Source of the DNA: J038 sp034437535
GTDB lineage: Bacteria > Chloroflexota > Anaerolineae > Aggregatilineales > Phototrophicaceae
DNA length: 64,000 nt
Assembly: GCA_034437535.1 (NCBI GenBank)
Contig: DAOTTZ010000029.1
Location: 1-64,000, forward strand
Direction: 5' to 3'
This document shows, piece after piece, positions 16,646 through 25,719 of this stretch. The notes under the pieces were generated by a model. That model was not told where the DNA came from, searched no databases, and worked only from the letters and a program-made list of their open reading frames with translations. The stretch's first letter is position 1, and the number at the start of each line of letters is the position of its first letter. The position numbers were made by a program, and so were the translations under genes.

Positions 16646-18076
16646 CTATTTGAGCAGGTAGGTCGAGACCTGGCCCTTGCCCTTCACCTCGACCGAATCG
16701 CGTGGTTCGAACTCGAATTGATCTTTGACTCGTTCATAAGTGGCTTGCGTCACCTGGATGCGGCCAGCGACGCCGGTCGTCTCCATCCGGCTGGCCGTGT
16801 TGACCGTATCGCCCCAGATGTCGTACATACGCTTGGTAGAGCCGATCACCCCGGCGATGACCGGCCCGGTGTTGATGCCGATGCGCAATTGCAGGTTATA
16901 ATCACTCGTCTCGTTAAAGCTACGCACCGCTTTGAGCATGGCCTGGGCCATCCGCATGACAGCGTCAGGATGATGAGCCGATGAGCGCGGGATGCCACCT
17001 ACCGCCATGTAAGAGTCGCCAATCGTCTTGATCTTTTCCACGTTATGCTGTTCGCTGATGTCATCGAACATCGAGAAGATCTTGTTCAACATCTGGATCA
17101 GATGATCGGGCGGCATGGTATCGACCAGCCGGGTGAAGCCGACCAGATCGGCAAATAGTACCGTCGCATCATCGAAGCTATCCGCGATCTGGGTTTCCCC
17201 TGCTTTGAGTCGATCCGCAATCGGTGCGGGGAGCATGTTCAACAACAAGACCTCGGATTTCGCGTGGGCTTCTTGCAACGCCAATTCAAGCTGTTTACGT
17301 TGGGTAATATCCTGGATGCTGACCGCCGCGAAGCTATGATCTTCCACGCTGATGTCTCCAAAGGGGTTAATCGGCTGGTATTGCACCGAGAAATGATGGC
17401 CGCGTTGCGCGTCTTTGCCTTCCCACTCGAATTCTAACCCCCTGGCAAGCTGATGCTTCGCGTTCGGCCAGATGCTCCGCATCTGTGCGGCGAAATCCGG
17501 GTAGATGTTCCCCAGGAGATCCGCCAGCGATTGATCGTGAGCATCGGACTGCCAGGTGAGGCCCCACAATTCGATGGTGGCATTGGCCCGGATCACACGG
17601 CCTTCGTGGTTAATCAGGCAGATCAACTGTGAGATGCTATCGGTCGTCGCTTCCCATTCTTGCTTGGCCCGTTCCAGGTATAAGGACCGGTCTCGCAGGC
17701 GATTCTCCAACTTGACCACCCGCTGGCCGATGGCGATCCGCGCCCGCAATTCCGCCGCGTTGATCGGTTTCTTCATGTAATCATCCGCGCCCGCATCCAG
17801 CCCGTCCAGCACATCGCTCGCCTCACTTTTAGCCGTCACCATAATGATGTAACGGTAAGGCTCTGCGAAGTGTTCGCGCACATGCCGCACCAAGTCAATG
17901 CCGGGACGTTCGGGCATCATCCAATCGACAACCAACATCTGGATGGTTTCCGTTTCCAACATGCCGATTGCTTCATCAACCCCACGTGCATGGACGGCCT
18001 CGTACCCGGAGATGCTTAAAATTTCCAACAACATGCGGGCATTCAGTTCATCATCTTCGACGAGCAATATTTTCAT
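16646..18076 (-). CDS. Receiver-PAS-class III adenylyl cyclase
   Basis: 476 residues. Receiver domain 1-120 with phosphoacceptor Asp51 (VVDWMMPE) and Lys in MKKPIN; a PAS domain at about 145-265 (CLINHEGRVIRANATIELW, FAAVSIQDITQRK); and a class III cyclase domain at about 280-476. The cyclase keeps both metal aspartates (LFADLVGFT, IGDSYMAVGG), the base-selecting Lys (KIKTIGD) and Asp (YDIWGD), and the transition-state Asn and Arg (VNTASRMET), so it should make cAMP from ATP. Phosphorylation and a PAS ligand would control it. It lies downstream of the sdhA terminator and is transcribed alone. Confidence 0.9.
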   Translation of the reverse strand: MKILLVEDDELNARMLLEILSISGYEAVHARGVDEAIGMLETETIQMLVVDWMMPERPGIDLVRHVREHFAEPYRYIIMVTAKSEASDVLDGLDAGADDYMKKPINAAELRARIAIGQRVVKLENRLRDRSLYLERAKQEWEATTDSISQLICLINHEGRVIRANATIELWGLTWQSDAHDQSLADLLGNIYPDFAAQMRSIWPNAKHQLARGLEFEWEGKDAQRGHHFSVQYQPINPFGDISVEDHSFAAVSIQDITQRKQLELALQEAHAKSEVLLLNMLPAPIADRLKAGETQIADSFDDATVLFADLVGFTRLVDTMPPDHLIQMLNKIFSMFDDISEQHNVEKIKTIGDSYMAVGGIPRSSAHHPDAVMRMAQAMLKAVRSFNETSDYNLQLRIGINTGPVIAGVIGSTKRMYDIWGDTVNTASRMETTGVAGRIQVTQATYERVKDQFEFEPRDSVEVKGKGQVSTYLLK

Positions 18077-18150
18077 CTGTTTTTTTATCGCTTAATCGCA
18101 TCAATCAGGTCATTTTATCACGGTTGAGACCGCGCAAATCCGAAATTTTT

Positions 18151-18188
18151 CTAACAAAAAGACACCCTCAGCCTTAGAGGGTGTCTTT
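18151..18188 (-). terminator. Strong intrinsic terminator behind the SdhA/FrdA gene
   Basis: A perfect 12-bp stem (18177-18188 with 18158-18169) with a 7-nt loop is followed on the minus strand by TTTTTGTTAG. It separates the flavoprotein gene from the cyclase gene. Confidence 0.92.
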
Positions 18189-18214
18189 GATCGTTACTGG
18201 TTGATCGTAACCCG

Positions 18215-19963
18215 TTATTCTAGCAGACGCCCGGCGACTTCCAGTTCTTCATTGTCTAGCCACGCCTGGAGTTCTTGCGGGATCGGGTGGGCATCTCGCC
18301 GGGAGAGGGTTAGCTCACCGCTTTGCGCGTCCAGCCGGGTGATGAAGTTGACCTTGAGCGCGTCGTCCATCTCCGGGAAGTCATCGCGGTTGTGGGCACC
18401 GCGTGTCTCGCGCCGTTCCAGCGCACCCAGCACCGTAGATTCTGCGGAGAGCAAGGACGAACGCAGATCCAGCGCAATCGCAAGATCCTGATACCCTTCG
18501 GAAGTCGGGCGGACATCCGCGTTTGCGCTCCGTTCGCGCAGGGTAGCAATATCAACCAACGCCTGCTTGAGCTTATCCTCCGAACGGACGACGCCGCAGT
18601 TATCCCACATGACGTTACGCAGTTCACGTTGCATCGGGCGTACCATCTCGTCCCCGGCCTGCATGATCGCGTTCAGGTCGTCATGAGCTTCGCGGATGGC
18701 GGCGTTACTGCGGTATTGCACTTCGAGATTCTTGGAGAAATCCGCCGCCGCTGTGCCGGTGCGCATACCAAATACCAGGATCTCCGCCAGTGAATTACCG
18801 CCCAGGCGGTTGGCCCCGTGCAGACCGCTGGTCACCTCCCCGGCGGCATACAAGCCTTCGATGCTGGTGGCGTGGGTTTCAGCATCGACGACAACACCGC
18901 CCATGCTGTAGTGGGCAGTCGGTGCGACTTCCATCGCGTCCTGGCTGATGTCGAGCATCTGTGTTTCCAGGAATTGCCGGTACATACGCGGCAGCTTTTC
19001 CAGGATGAAGTCTTTGTCACGGTGGCTGATGTCCAGGAAGATCCCACCGTTCGGTCCGCCGCGTCCTTCTTGGATTTCGGTATAATTCGCCAACGCGACT
19101 CGGTCACGGGTGGAAAGCTCCATGCGCTCCGGGTCATACTTGGACATAAAGCGGTCACCCGCACTGTTGAGCAGGTGACCGCCTTCCCCGCGCACGGCTT
19201 CCGTAACCAGGGTGCCGGCCATCTGCTCCGGGTAGACCATGCCGGTCGGGTGGAATTGCACCAGTTCCATATCGGCCAGTTCTGCCCCGGCCTGGAGCGC
19301 AAGGTACATCCCATCGCCGGTGTTTTCATCCCTGCGGGATGAACTGCGCCGCCACAGGCGCGTATGCCCGCCCGTCGCCAGGATCACGGCATCGGCCAGG
19401 TACACGGTGCGCTGGCCGCTCATGATGTCGAAGGACATCGCGCCGAAGCACTTACCGTTGCTCACCAGCAAGCGTGATACATATTGATGCTCGTGGATGT
19501 CGATGCCTAATTCCTCGACCTTATCCGCCAGCGTGTACAGGATGGCCCGCCCGGTATAATCTCCGGCGTAGCAGGTTCGGCGGTACTTGTGCGCCCCGAA
19601 GAACCGCTGGTCGATCTGGCCGTCTTCGGTGCGGGCAAATTCACAGCCCCAATCGGCCAATTCTTGCACCCGGTCGGGGGCTTCCTGCGTCATGATCTCG
19701 ACAATGCGCGGTTCAGAGAGGAAATATCCCTCTTTCATGGTATCCACGAAGTGCTGTTGCCAGGTGTCTTGTGGATCTCGTGATCCAAATACGGCGTTGA
19801 CGCCGCCTGCCGCCAGCACGGTATGCGCGTCTTTCTTCAGCCGCTTGCCGACCACGACGACATCACTCCCAGCCTGATGCGCGGCAATGGCCGAACGCAA
19901 ACCCGCCCCACCAGATCCAATCACCAGCACATTTGAAATATGGGTTCTGTGTTCAAAGGTCAT
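18215..19963 (-). CDS. sdhA: Succinate dehydrogenase/fumarate reductase flavoprotein subunit
   Basis: 582 residues with the family's full set of motifs: FAD-binding VIGSGGAGLRSA, the covalent-FAD histidine His47 in AHTVLAAGGV, FHPTGM, RGEGG, and HYSMGGV with the capping and active-site region. The covalent-FAD His argues against L-aspartate oxidase (NadB). The enzyme oxidises succinate or reduces fumarate at the inner face of the membrane, and needs an iron-sulfur SdhB and membrane subunits, none of which is adjacent. AGGAG precedes the ATG by about 12 nt. It ends at the strong terminator 18151-18188. Confidence 0.88.
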   Translation of the reverse strand: MTFEHRTHISNVLVIGSGGAGLRSAIAAHQAGSDVVVVGKRLKKDAHTVLAAGGVNAVFGSRDPQDTWQQHFVDTMKEGYFLSEPRIVEIMTQEAPDRVQELADWGCEFARTEDGQIDQRFFGAHKYRRTCYAGDYTGRAILYTLADKVEELGIDIHEHQYVSRLLVSNGKCFGAMSFDIMSGQRTVYLADAVILATGGHTRLWRRSSSRRDENTGDGMYLALQAGAELADMELVQFHPTGMVYPEQMAGTLVTEAVRGEGGHLLNSAGDRFMSKYDPERMELSTRDRVALANYTEIQEGRGGPNGGIFLDISHRDKDFILEKLPRMYRQFLETQMLDISQDAMEVAPTAHYSMGGVVVDAETHATSIEGLYAAGEVTSGLHGANRLGGNSLAEILVFGMRTGTAAADFSKNLEVQYRSNAAIREAHDDLNAIMQAGDEMVRPMQRELRNVMWDNCGVVRSEDKLKQALVDIATLRERSANADVRPTSEGYQDLAIALDLRSSLLSAESTVLGALERRETRGAHNRDDFPEMDDALKVNFITRLDAQSGELTLSRRDAHPIPQELQAWLDNEELEVAGRLLE

Positions 19964-20165
19964 CTTAAAATTATCACTCCTGGGTCGATTTATTCCAACA
20001 AATTGAACCCCATCCTTTGTGAATAATATAACGATCAGCCATGAGAGAAGGCTAAACAGGCGATAATAACTCGTTTATGACTCGATGACAGATGCCGGGC
20101 AGGAATCAAAAAGCGCGCCATTATCGGCACAGCTTAACGTTGCAGTCTTGCGTTCGATAAATACA

Positions 20166-20567
20166 TCATTCCGCAGAACGATCTGTCTCTATAAGTTGAA
20201 GCGCATCCTCGATAGACGACACAAGACGGAAAGACGAGCGTGCTTCCGCAGATAGTTTGAAAGCAATGTTAGCCATTGAGCGCAGTAACGCATTACTTGC
20301 AACAATAACTATCAACTTGACCCTGGGATGCTTGTTTTGAATAACAGACCTTGCATGTCCGAAAGGGGAACCCTTAGGCAAGATAGAAGCAGACTGATCC
20401 GCAATAAAATCAACCCGCGCCGTATTTTCAGAATCAACAAGCGCATGTACCTGCTCACGTATCATGTAAAAGTCATCCCAAGTCCAATCTATAGGATACT
20501 TCGCATAAACAATATCATGGCTTTCATTGACCCAGTGAACGTTATATATATTCTCTAGCTTATCCAT
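20166..20567 (-). CDS. STAS/SpoIIAA-like small protein
   Basis: 133 residues without signal or membrane segment. The pattern of a short N-terminal strand pair, an helix starting WTWDDFYMIREQV, a strand with VDFIAD and a last segment VKLIVIVAS fits a STAS-like (SpoIIAA-like) fold, seen in many Chloroflexota. It is distantly similar in layout to the protein at 60577-60975. GGGGG stands 4 nt before the ATG. Its AT-rich flanks differ from the surrounding sequence, and it appears to be monocistronic. Function unknown. Confidence 0.65.
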   Translation of the reverse strand: MDKLENIYNVHWVNESHDIVYAKYPIDWTWDDFYMIREQVHALVDSENTARVDFIADQSASILPKGSPFGHARSVIQNKHPRVKLIVIVASNALLRSMANIAFKLSAEARSSFRLVSSIEDALQLIETDRSAE

Positions 20568-20743
20568 TTTACCCCCACAACAATTTGCAACTTTTCGAAC
20601 ATGAGCAGGTCAGGATGGAAGCGAAAAATCGCACCGCTAACAGCACGCTTTCTCGGTTGATCGCGTTATCTATTCGCCGTCAGTATCCGCTTCGTCTTCC
20701 GGCGGCATTGGCTCCAGCGGGAGCGGTACAGCTCCCGGCAGGC

Positions 20744-20950
20744 TCAGGTGACACTCTGCTCAAACGGATTGTAGAAATGGCGTCCCGGCCCGATTGAGTC
20801 AGCTAAGATACCGTCATTGATGTTGAACAGCACGCCGACGTCAAACGGTTGCAGGATGACTTCTTCTTGCCGTTCGTCCCCGCCATCATCCTGGGCGACC
20901 ACCGGCAGAGCCATCAACCCCAGCAAAAGTAGAATCAGAACACGTCGCAT
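20744..20950 (-). CDS. Small secreted protein, possibly frameshifted
   Basis: 68 residues from the ATG at 20950, chosen because AGGAGA lies 9 nt upstream and a clean signal peptide follows (MRRVLILLLLGLMALPVVAQ). The mature part (INDGILADSIGPGRHFYNPFEQ) ends abruptly at 20744. In the +1 frame coding-like sequence continues to a stop at 20670-20672 and would add a Pro- and acid-rich tail (SLPGAVPLPLEPMPPEDE), so the gene may carry a frameshift near 20750-20757. No family recognised. Confidence 0.6.
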   Translation of the reverse strand: MRRVLILLLLGLMALPVVAQDDGGDERQEEVILQPFDVGVLFNINDGILADSIGPGRHFYNPFEQSVT

Positions 20951-20991
20951 GCACAAAATCTCCTGTTTGATCAACACCTGATTTCAGTCTA

Positions 20992-21075
20992 TCAGATTAT
21001 GGGCGACATGCTGACGAAAAACAGAAAAAATGCCGAACCGAGCAACAACAAGAAAAACACGATTGATGCTTGCAC
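20992..21075 (-). CDS. 27-residue single-pass membrane peptide
   Basis: A GTG-started frame of 27 codons encodes MQASIVFFLLLLGSAFF followed by LFFVSMSPII: one hydrophobic helix with almost no tails. AAGGAG lies exactly 6 nt before the GTG, which is the main reason to believe in it. It sits 24 bp downstream of the 205-residue protein gene and 41 bp upstream of the small secreted-protein gene, so it is probably part of that transcript. Its role is unknown; small membrane peptides of this type often regulate a larger membrane protein. Confidence 0.6.
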   Translation of the reverse strand: MQASIVFFLLLLGSAFFLFFVSMSPII

Positions 21076-21099
21076 TTCTTTCTCCTTAGAGACTACACA

Positions 21100-21717
21100 T
21101 CACTTACGCCGCTTTTCAACAAATGCCAGGAACGGAGACGCCAGATCGTCGGCACTCGGCATCCCGCGTGAGAGGGCAACCTTGTTCGCTTCCTCAAAAT
21201 CGGTATGCAAGCGCGTCATCTCTTTGATCTGGCGCGGGGCCGGTTCATGCCGGAACTGAGTCACTAGGATGGTATATAATCCTGCCGCCAGCACCAACCA
21301 TTGCTTGTCACCCAATTTCTTGACAGTCGGCTCAACATGACGCCCCCGGCTAACATCGCCCGACATATCGTTGAGCAACGGGCCGATAGTCGCAATCGGC
21401 ACATCCGGGTTGCCCAGTGTCTCGACGATGGTGCCACTCTTGGTGTGGTAGATCATCAAACCGACGGCCTTGCCCTGCAAGGCAGAGCGCATCGCGATGG
21501 TAGTGGTACCATCGCCGGAGACGAGATCCAGTTCACCTGAATCGCCGGAGGCTACAGCCAGGTTTGCAATCGTCAGTTGATCGGTATAGCGGGTATAAAT
21601 AGCCTGGAATTGCTCCCGGCTGATCTGCCCGGATGCGAATTCCTGCACAGTGCGATTCAGCTTTTGCATGATCGTATCACGAAAAGCCCGGGCCTTTTCT
21701 TGTGCGTCTGTAGACAT
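21100..21717 (-). CDS. Unknown cytoplasmic protein, paralogue of the next gene
   Basis: 205 residues, no signal or membrane helix. It is co-linear with the 204-residue product at 21798-22412: an N-terminal helix (KARAFRDTIMQKLN), the segment EFASGQISREQFQAIYTRYTDQL, a central strand region around AVGLMIYH, and the C-terminal FRHEPAPRQIKEMTRLHTDFEEAN. No known family was recognised; the central part could be a Roadblock/profilin-like alpha-beta domain, which is a guess. It follows its paralogue by 80 bp. Confidence 0.7.
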   Translation of the reverse strand: MSTDAQEKARAFRDTIMQKLNRTVQEFASGQISREQFQAIYTRYTDQLTIANLAVASGDSGELDLVSGDGTTTIAMRSALQGKAVGLMIYHTKSGTIVETLGNPDVPIATIGPLLNDMSGDVSRGRHVEPTVKKLGDKQWLVLAAGLYTILVTQFRHEPAPRQIKEMTRLHTDFEEANKVALSRGMPSADDLASPFLAFVEKRRK

Positions 21718-21797
21718 CCGTGTTTAGCTCCATGAAAACTTTTGATCGTTATACTCAAAGCATAACATAAGATTGAACAAACGAATGATGAACGTTT

Positions 21798-22412
21798 CTA
21801 TTTTTGATAGCGTTTGCGGACGAAAACCAGAAACGGGAAGCCGAGGTCATCCGGGTTGATGCGGTCTGCCTGGAGCTTGCCAAAATTAGCCTGTTCGAAA
21901 TCATGCTGAAGCCGCTCTAACTCACGGATTTGTGCCGGAGCGGGTTCATGCGCGAACAGCACGACCGTTGTCGTATATTTGCCCGGCAAGAAGACCAACC
22001 AGCGATCTTTTTCGATCTTTTCCATGCGCTGGTCTACCAATTTACGGGCCAGCATCTGCATACTGATGTCTTCCAGTGCTGGTTGAATCAATTGAATCGG
22101 GATCTCAAAATCGCCCAGTAATTCCAGCACTGTCTCGGCCTTATTGTGGTAGACGATCAACCCCAGGGCGCGGCCCATATGGGCGTCACGGATGGCGATA
22201 GTCGGCGGGCCACCAGCGGCGATCTGCACCGCATCCGGGTTACCACTCATCAGCGCATAATCTGCGATCTTCAACCGGTCGTTATAGCGTTTATACAAGA
22301 CGTGGAATTGCTCTCGGCTGATGTTGCCTTCGGCAAAGTCATTGACCAGGCCCTGAATCTTGGCCTCAACCGCGTCTTTGAATTCCTGTGCTTTTTGTTT
22401 GGGGTCAGTCAA
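21798..22412 (-). CDS. Unknown cytoplasmic protein, paralogue of the preceding gene
   Basis: 204 residues, aligned over its full length with the 21100-21717 product; shared landmarks are FAEGNISREQFHVLYKRYNDRL, the IAIRDAHMGRALGLIVYH block, and FAHEPAPAQIRELERLQHDFEQAN near the C-terminus, ending FPFLVFVRKRY. The pair is a tandem duplication with much divergence. Function unknown. Upstream at 54 bp is the small membrane protein gene 22467-22667. Confidence 0.7.
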   Translation of the reverse strand: MTDPKQKAQEFKDAVEAKIQGLVNDFAEGNISREQFHVLYKRYNDRLKIADYALMSGNPDAVQIAAGGPPTIAIRDAHMGRALGLIVYHNKAETVLELLGDFEIPIQLIQPALEDISMQMLARKLVDQRMEKIEKDRWLVFLPGKYTTTVVLFAHEPAPAQIRELERLQHDFEQANFGKLQADRINPDDLGFPFLVFVRKRYQK

Positions 22413-22466
22413 TGCGGGGTCCTCCAGGTGGGGCGGCGATGCATGCCATGCCAGCCGCCCGCGACC

Positions 22467-22667
22467 TTATATGACGCCCAACACAGCCAGCCCGGCGACG
22501 ATGATCGCAATCACGCCGATGAAGGCCAGCACATAGAGGATGTTTTGTTGCCAGCCAGGGAGCGGCGCGTTGGATTTTTCGACCTGGTAGGTCTCCATCG
22601 TGTTGTGGCTCTTGTTCTCCCGCTGGCTCCGGTGTTGCTGGACGATACGATTGGGATCATTGCTCAT
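22467..22667 (-). CDS. 66-residue C-terminally anchored membrane protein
   Basis: A polar N-terminal half (SNDPNRIVQQHRSQREN) is followed by a single hydrophobic helix at about 43-65, running almost to the C-terminus. The tail-anchor layout places the polar part in the cytoplasm. AGGGA lies about 9 nt before the ATG. No family recognised. It lies 59 bp downstream of the 22727-23284 membrane-protein gene and 54 bp upstream of the paralogous unknown genes, so the run may be co-transcribed. Confidence 0.65.
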   Translation of the reverse strand: MSNDPNRIVQQHRSQRENKSHNTMETYQVEKSNAPLPGWQQNILYVLAFIGVIAIIVAGLAVLGVI

Positions 22668-22726
22668 GATGGTATTCCCTCAAAATTTAGACAATCATTG
22701 TTTCCAATACTCTTTTGCATTATAGC

Positions 22727-23284
22727 TCATCTGGCGCGGTTATCGTACAGGACACCGCCGATCATCATCAACACGATCAATCCCCCCATCAGCCACCACC
22801 AGATTTGATATTGAATTTCGATGGTCGTGGTCTCCCCCTGCGCGGTGAGCAAGTCATTGACTTCGGATAAATCACCCTGTAGATCCAGCGCGTATAAGAC
22901 CATCACCAACAAGGCCCCGGTCGCACTGCCCACATATAATCCCTTCAGCAGTTGGTCGCTGATGAAGACGACGGCCATTGCAAACAGCACAAAGGCCGGG
23001 ATCAACACGACTTCAAAATCCCCCGTGACTTGTTCCGATGTCTCATCGACTTCGCCGCCGACGGCCCCGGCGGCTAATCCAGTCGGTTGAATTTCGCCCA
23101 TCATCAGGTTAAAGCCGGAGGCTTCCGCAAAAGCACCACCACCGGTCATGGTGAAGGTCATCCCGCTCTCCGCATCGACGTTTTCGGTGGATGAGCCACA
23201 AGAGAACGCCACCCAGGGCAGGAAGAACAACGCGACAATCAATATTGGCGGTACACCCAGCATTGACTTCGGAAACTTCAGCAT
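22727..23284 (-). CDS. Four-helix membrane protein, unknown
   Basis: 185 residues starting at the ATG at 23284, preceded by GAGGGTG; the longer frame (to 23365) has no signal for initiation. There is a signal-anchor-like helix near 10-28 (LIVALFFLPWVAFSCG), a Gly-rich extracytoplasmic loop with TGGGAFAEASGF, and hydrophobic segments near 96-115, 120-140 and 160-180. The Cys after FLPWVAFS could be mistaken for a lipobox, but the context is membrane-embedded. Function unknown. Divergent from the VIT-VWA gene. Confidence 0.65.
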   Translation of the reverse strand: MLKFPKSMLGVPPILIVALFFLPWVAFSCGSSTENVDAESGMTFTMTGGGAFAEASGFNLMMGEIQPTGLAAGAVGGEVDETSEQVTGDFEVVLIPAFVLFAMAVVFISDQLLKGLYVGSATGALLVMVLYALDLQGDLSEVNDLLTAQGETTTIEIQYQIWWWLMGGLIVLMMIGGVLYDNRAR

Positions 23285-23424
23285 GCTTTCACCCTCATTG
23301 TGTCTGTTGATGTCTTTAATCCTACCACGAATGCTTCCAAATCGCTGTGTGCCAAATTGGAACAATCCGCCAGCCGGTGGCGTCTAAAACACATCAACCC
23401 ATTGAATAACGAGGTGCAGTTCTG

Positions 23425-25644
23425 ATGAAAAAACGACTCTTTTTGCTACTCTTCCTTTTGCTTTCCAGCGTCGGCATCGCCCAGGCCCAGGATATAATCG
23501 ACCCGCCCTGTTGTGGTGTGTTTACCGATCCATCCTGGCTCAAGATTGATTATCAACGTGTGACGGTCGATATTGAAAACCAGATCGCCACGACCAACGT
23601 CGATATGCAATTCACCAACGAGGGCGACGGATTGGCCGAAGGTACATTTATCTTCCCCCTGCCGCAAGAAGCCGCCATCGACCAGTTGACCATGTTCATC
23701 GACGGCCAGCCGATTGAGGCCAAGATCCTACCAGCGGGGGAAGCACGCGAGATCTACGATGCCATCGTGCGCCAATACCGTGACCCGGCCCTGCTGGAAT
23801 ACATCGGCAATAGCGCGATCCAGGCCAACGTTTTCCCCATCCCGCCCGGCGAATCACGCCGGATTGAATTCAGCTACAGCCAGATTCTCGAAGTGGAAAA
23901 CGGCCTGATTCAATACACCTTCCCGATGAACAGCGACACACTATCCTCACGGAGCATCGGGCTGATGAGCATCAGCGTGACGGTCGATGGCAACGACCCG
24001 ATCAGCAATGTTTATTCACCAACTCACAACATCGGCACCATCATCGACGACGGCCCACGCCCGACCGGCTTCCGCACCAGTTGGGAAGCCAGCAATTACA
24101 ACGAGGGCGAAGACTTCAACCTGTTCTACGGGTTGGCGCAAGATACCATCAACGTCAATCTGCTAACCTACCGGGAAAGCGCGTTAGAAGACGGCTTCTT
24201 CATGTTGCTGGTTCAGCCCCCCTTCACCGTGCCGGATGATGAGGTCATCGCCAAAGACGTCATCATCGTGCTGGATCAATCCGGCAGTATGAGTGGCGAA
24301 AAGTGGGATCAAGCGACGGAAGCGACCGGCTACGTGCTGGAAAACCTCAACGCGCAAGACCGCTTTAACGTGGTGATGTTCAGCACCGGTGCCCGCATCT
24401 ACAGCCGCGAACTCGAACCGGCGTCTAACGCGGATGAGGCTATCGACTGGGTAGACAACAACTTCCCGGAGGGCGGCACCAACATCAACGAGGCCCTGCT
24501 GACGGCCATCGACCAGGCCGACCCCGACCGTGAGACGACCATTCTATTCCTCACCGATGGATTAGCGACCGAAGGCGTAATCTACACCGATGAGATCCTG
24601 GCGAACCTGCAAGCCGCCGAGGCCGATAAGGTGCGCATCTTCACCTTTGGTGTGGGCGATGATGTCGATACCTTCCTGCTGGATCAAATCGTGCAGGATT
24701 ATCGCGGCACCAGTTCTTATGTGCGCCCGTTCGAGCGCATCGAGGAAGAGGTCGCCAGCCTGTACAACAAGATCAGTGCCCCGGTGCTAACCAGTATCGA
24801 CCTGGACTTCGGCGCGGCCTTTGTCGAATTGCTCTACCCACAGACTGTGACCGACCTATTCGCCGGGGAGCAACTGACCATCGTCGGGCGTTACCGTGAT
24901 GGCATCGAAGACTTCACACTGACGCTCAGCGGCGAGGTCAACGGCGAGACCCAACGCTTCCTCTATGACGGGCTGGAACTGCGCGAGCGGGCCGGCGGTG
25001 AAGCCTTCGTAGCGCGGCTGTGGGCTACCCGCCGCATCGGGGATCTGCTGACTTCGATCCGGCTCAATGGTGAAAGCGACGAGTTGGTCGATAGCATCGT
25101 GGATCTCAGCGTGCGCTATGGCATCATCACGCCTTACACCAGCTTCTTGATCGAAGAAGACGACATCCTGACGCAGACCGGGCGTGACCGGGCCGAAGAA
25201 GGCTTCGCACAAGAGGCGGAAGAACTGGCCGGTGTTGCCAGCGGCCAGGGCGCGGTGGATGCGGCGGATGACATCGGCGGCCTGCGAGATGCCAACGCCC
25301 CGGCGGCCATGCCAACGGCTCCCAACATCCAGCAAGCGGCCCCTGCCGACATGGAAATGGAAGGGGAAGCCTTCGATGAAGCTCTCAGCAGTGGCGAGCA
25401 ACGCCGCCAGGATAACGCCCTCACCACCGTCGAAGATAAGACCTTCATCCAGGTGAATGGGGTATGGACGGATACAACCTTCGAACCGGATACCATGACC
25501 ACCGAGCAGATCGTCTTCCTCAGCGATGCATACTTCGACCTGCTGACGGAAATCCCGGAACTGGGCGATTATCTGGCCCTGGGTGAGCGTGTGATCGTGG
25601 TCTATGATGGCACCGCCTACGAGATCGTGGCAGACGAAAGTTAA
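23425..25644 (+). CDS. Secreted VIT-VWA domain protein
   Basis: 739 residues: signal peptide 1-22, a VIT domain at about 35-160 (the inter-alpha-trypsin-inhibitor fold, with VDMQFTNEGDGLAEGTFIFPLP and EAREIYDAIVRQYRDPALLEY), and a VWA domain at about 275-460 with an intact MIDAS (DQSGSMS from Asp284, Thr in the NINEAL loop and Asp of FLTDG). The rest (about 470-739) contains a beta region and a low-complexity linker. Such proteins bind other surface proteins in a metal-dependent way. The gene stands alone and ends at the terminator 25659-25695. Confidence 0.85.
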   Translation: MKKRLFLLLFLLLSSVGIAQAQDIIDPPCCGVFTDPSWLKIDYQRVTVDIENQIATTNVDMQFTNEGDGLAEGTFIFPLPQEAAIDQLTMFIDGQPIEAKILPAGEAREIYDAIVRQYRDPALLEYIGNSAIQANVFPIPPGESRRIEFSYSQILEVENGLIQYTFPMNSDTLSSRSIGLMSISVTVDGNDPISNVYSPTHNIGTIIDDGPRPTGFRTSWEASNYNEGEDFNLFYGLAQDTINVNLLTYRESALEDGFFMLLVQPPFTVPDDEVIAKDVIIVLDQSGSMSGEKWDQATEATGYVLENLNAQDRFNVVMFSTGARIYSRELEPASNADEAIDWVDNNFPEGGTNINEALLTAIDQADPDRETTILFLTDGLATEGVIYTDEILANLQAAEADKVRIFTFGVGDDVDTFLLDQIVQDYRGTSSYVRPFERIEEEVASLYNKISAPVLTSIDLDFGAAFVELLYPQTVTDLFAGEQLTIVGRYRDGIEDFTLTLSGEVNGETQRFLYDGLELRERAGGEAFVARLWATRRIGDLLTSIRLNGESDELVDSIVDLSVRYGIITPYTSFLIEEDDILTQTGRDRAEEGFAQEAEELAGVASGQGAVDAADDIGGLRDANAPAAMPTAPNIQQAAPADMEMEGEAFDEALSSGEQRRQDNALTTVEDKTFIQVNGVWTDTTFEPDTMTTEQIVFLSDAYFDLLTEIPELGDYLALGERVIVVYDGTAYEIVADES

Positions 25645-25658
25645 TCCGCTACAATAGC

Positions 25659-25695
25659 AAGGGCATGGTCAACCACCATGCCCTTTTTGATTCTT
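25659..25695 (+). terminator. Intrinsic terminator behind the VIT-VWA gene
   Basis: A perfect 11-bp stem (25659-25669 with 25675-25685) with a 5-nt loop is followed by TTTGATTCTT. It also rules out the 25678 start of the next reading frame. Confidence 0.9.
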
Positions 25696-25719
25696 AAGCT
25701 GCGAAAGGCGTGCTTTGTG

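Noticed and set aside
25678..25719. Earlier start for the NIF3-like protein
   Set aside because: It lies within the stem and T tract of the terminator behind the VIT-VWA gene.
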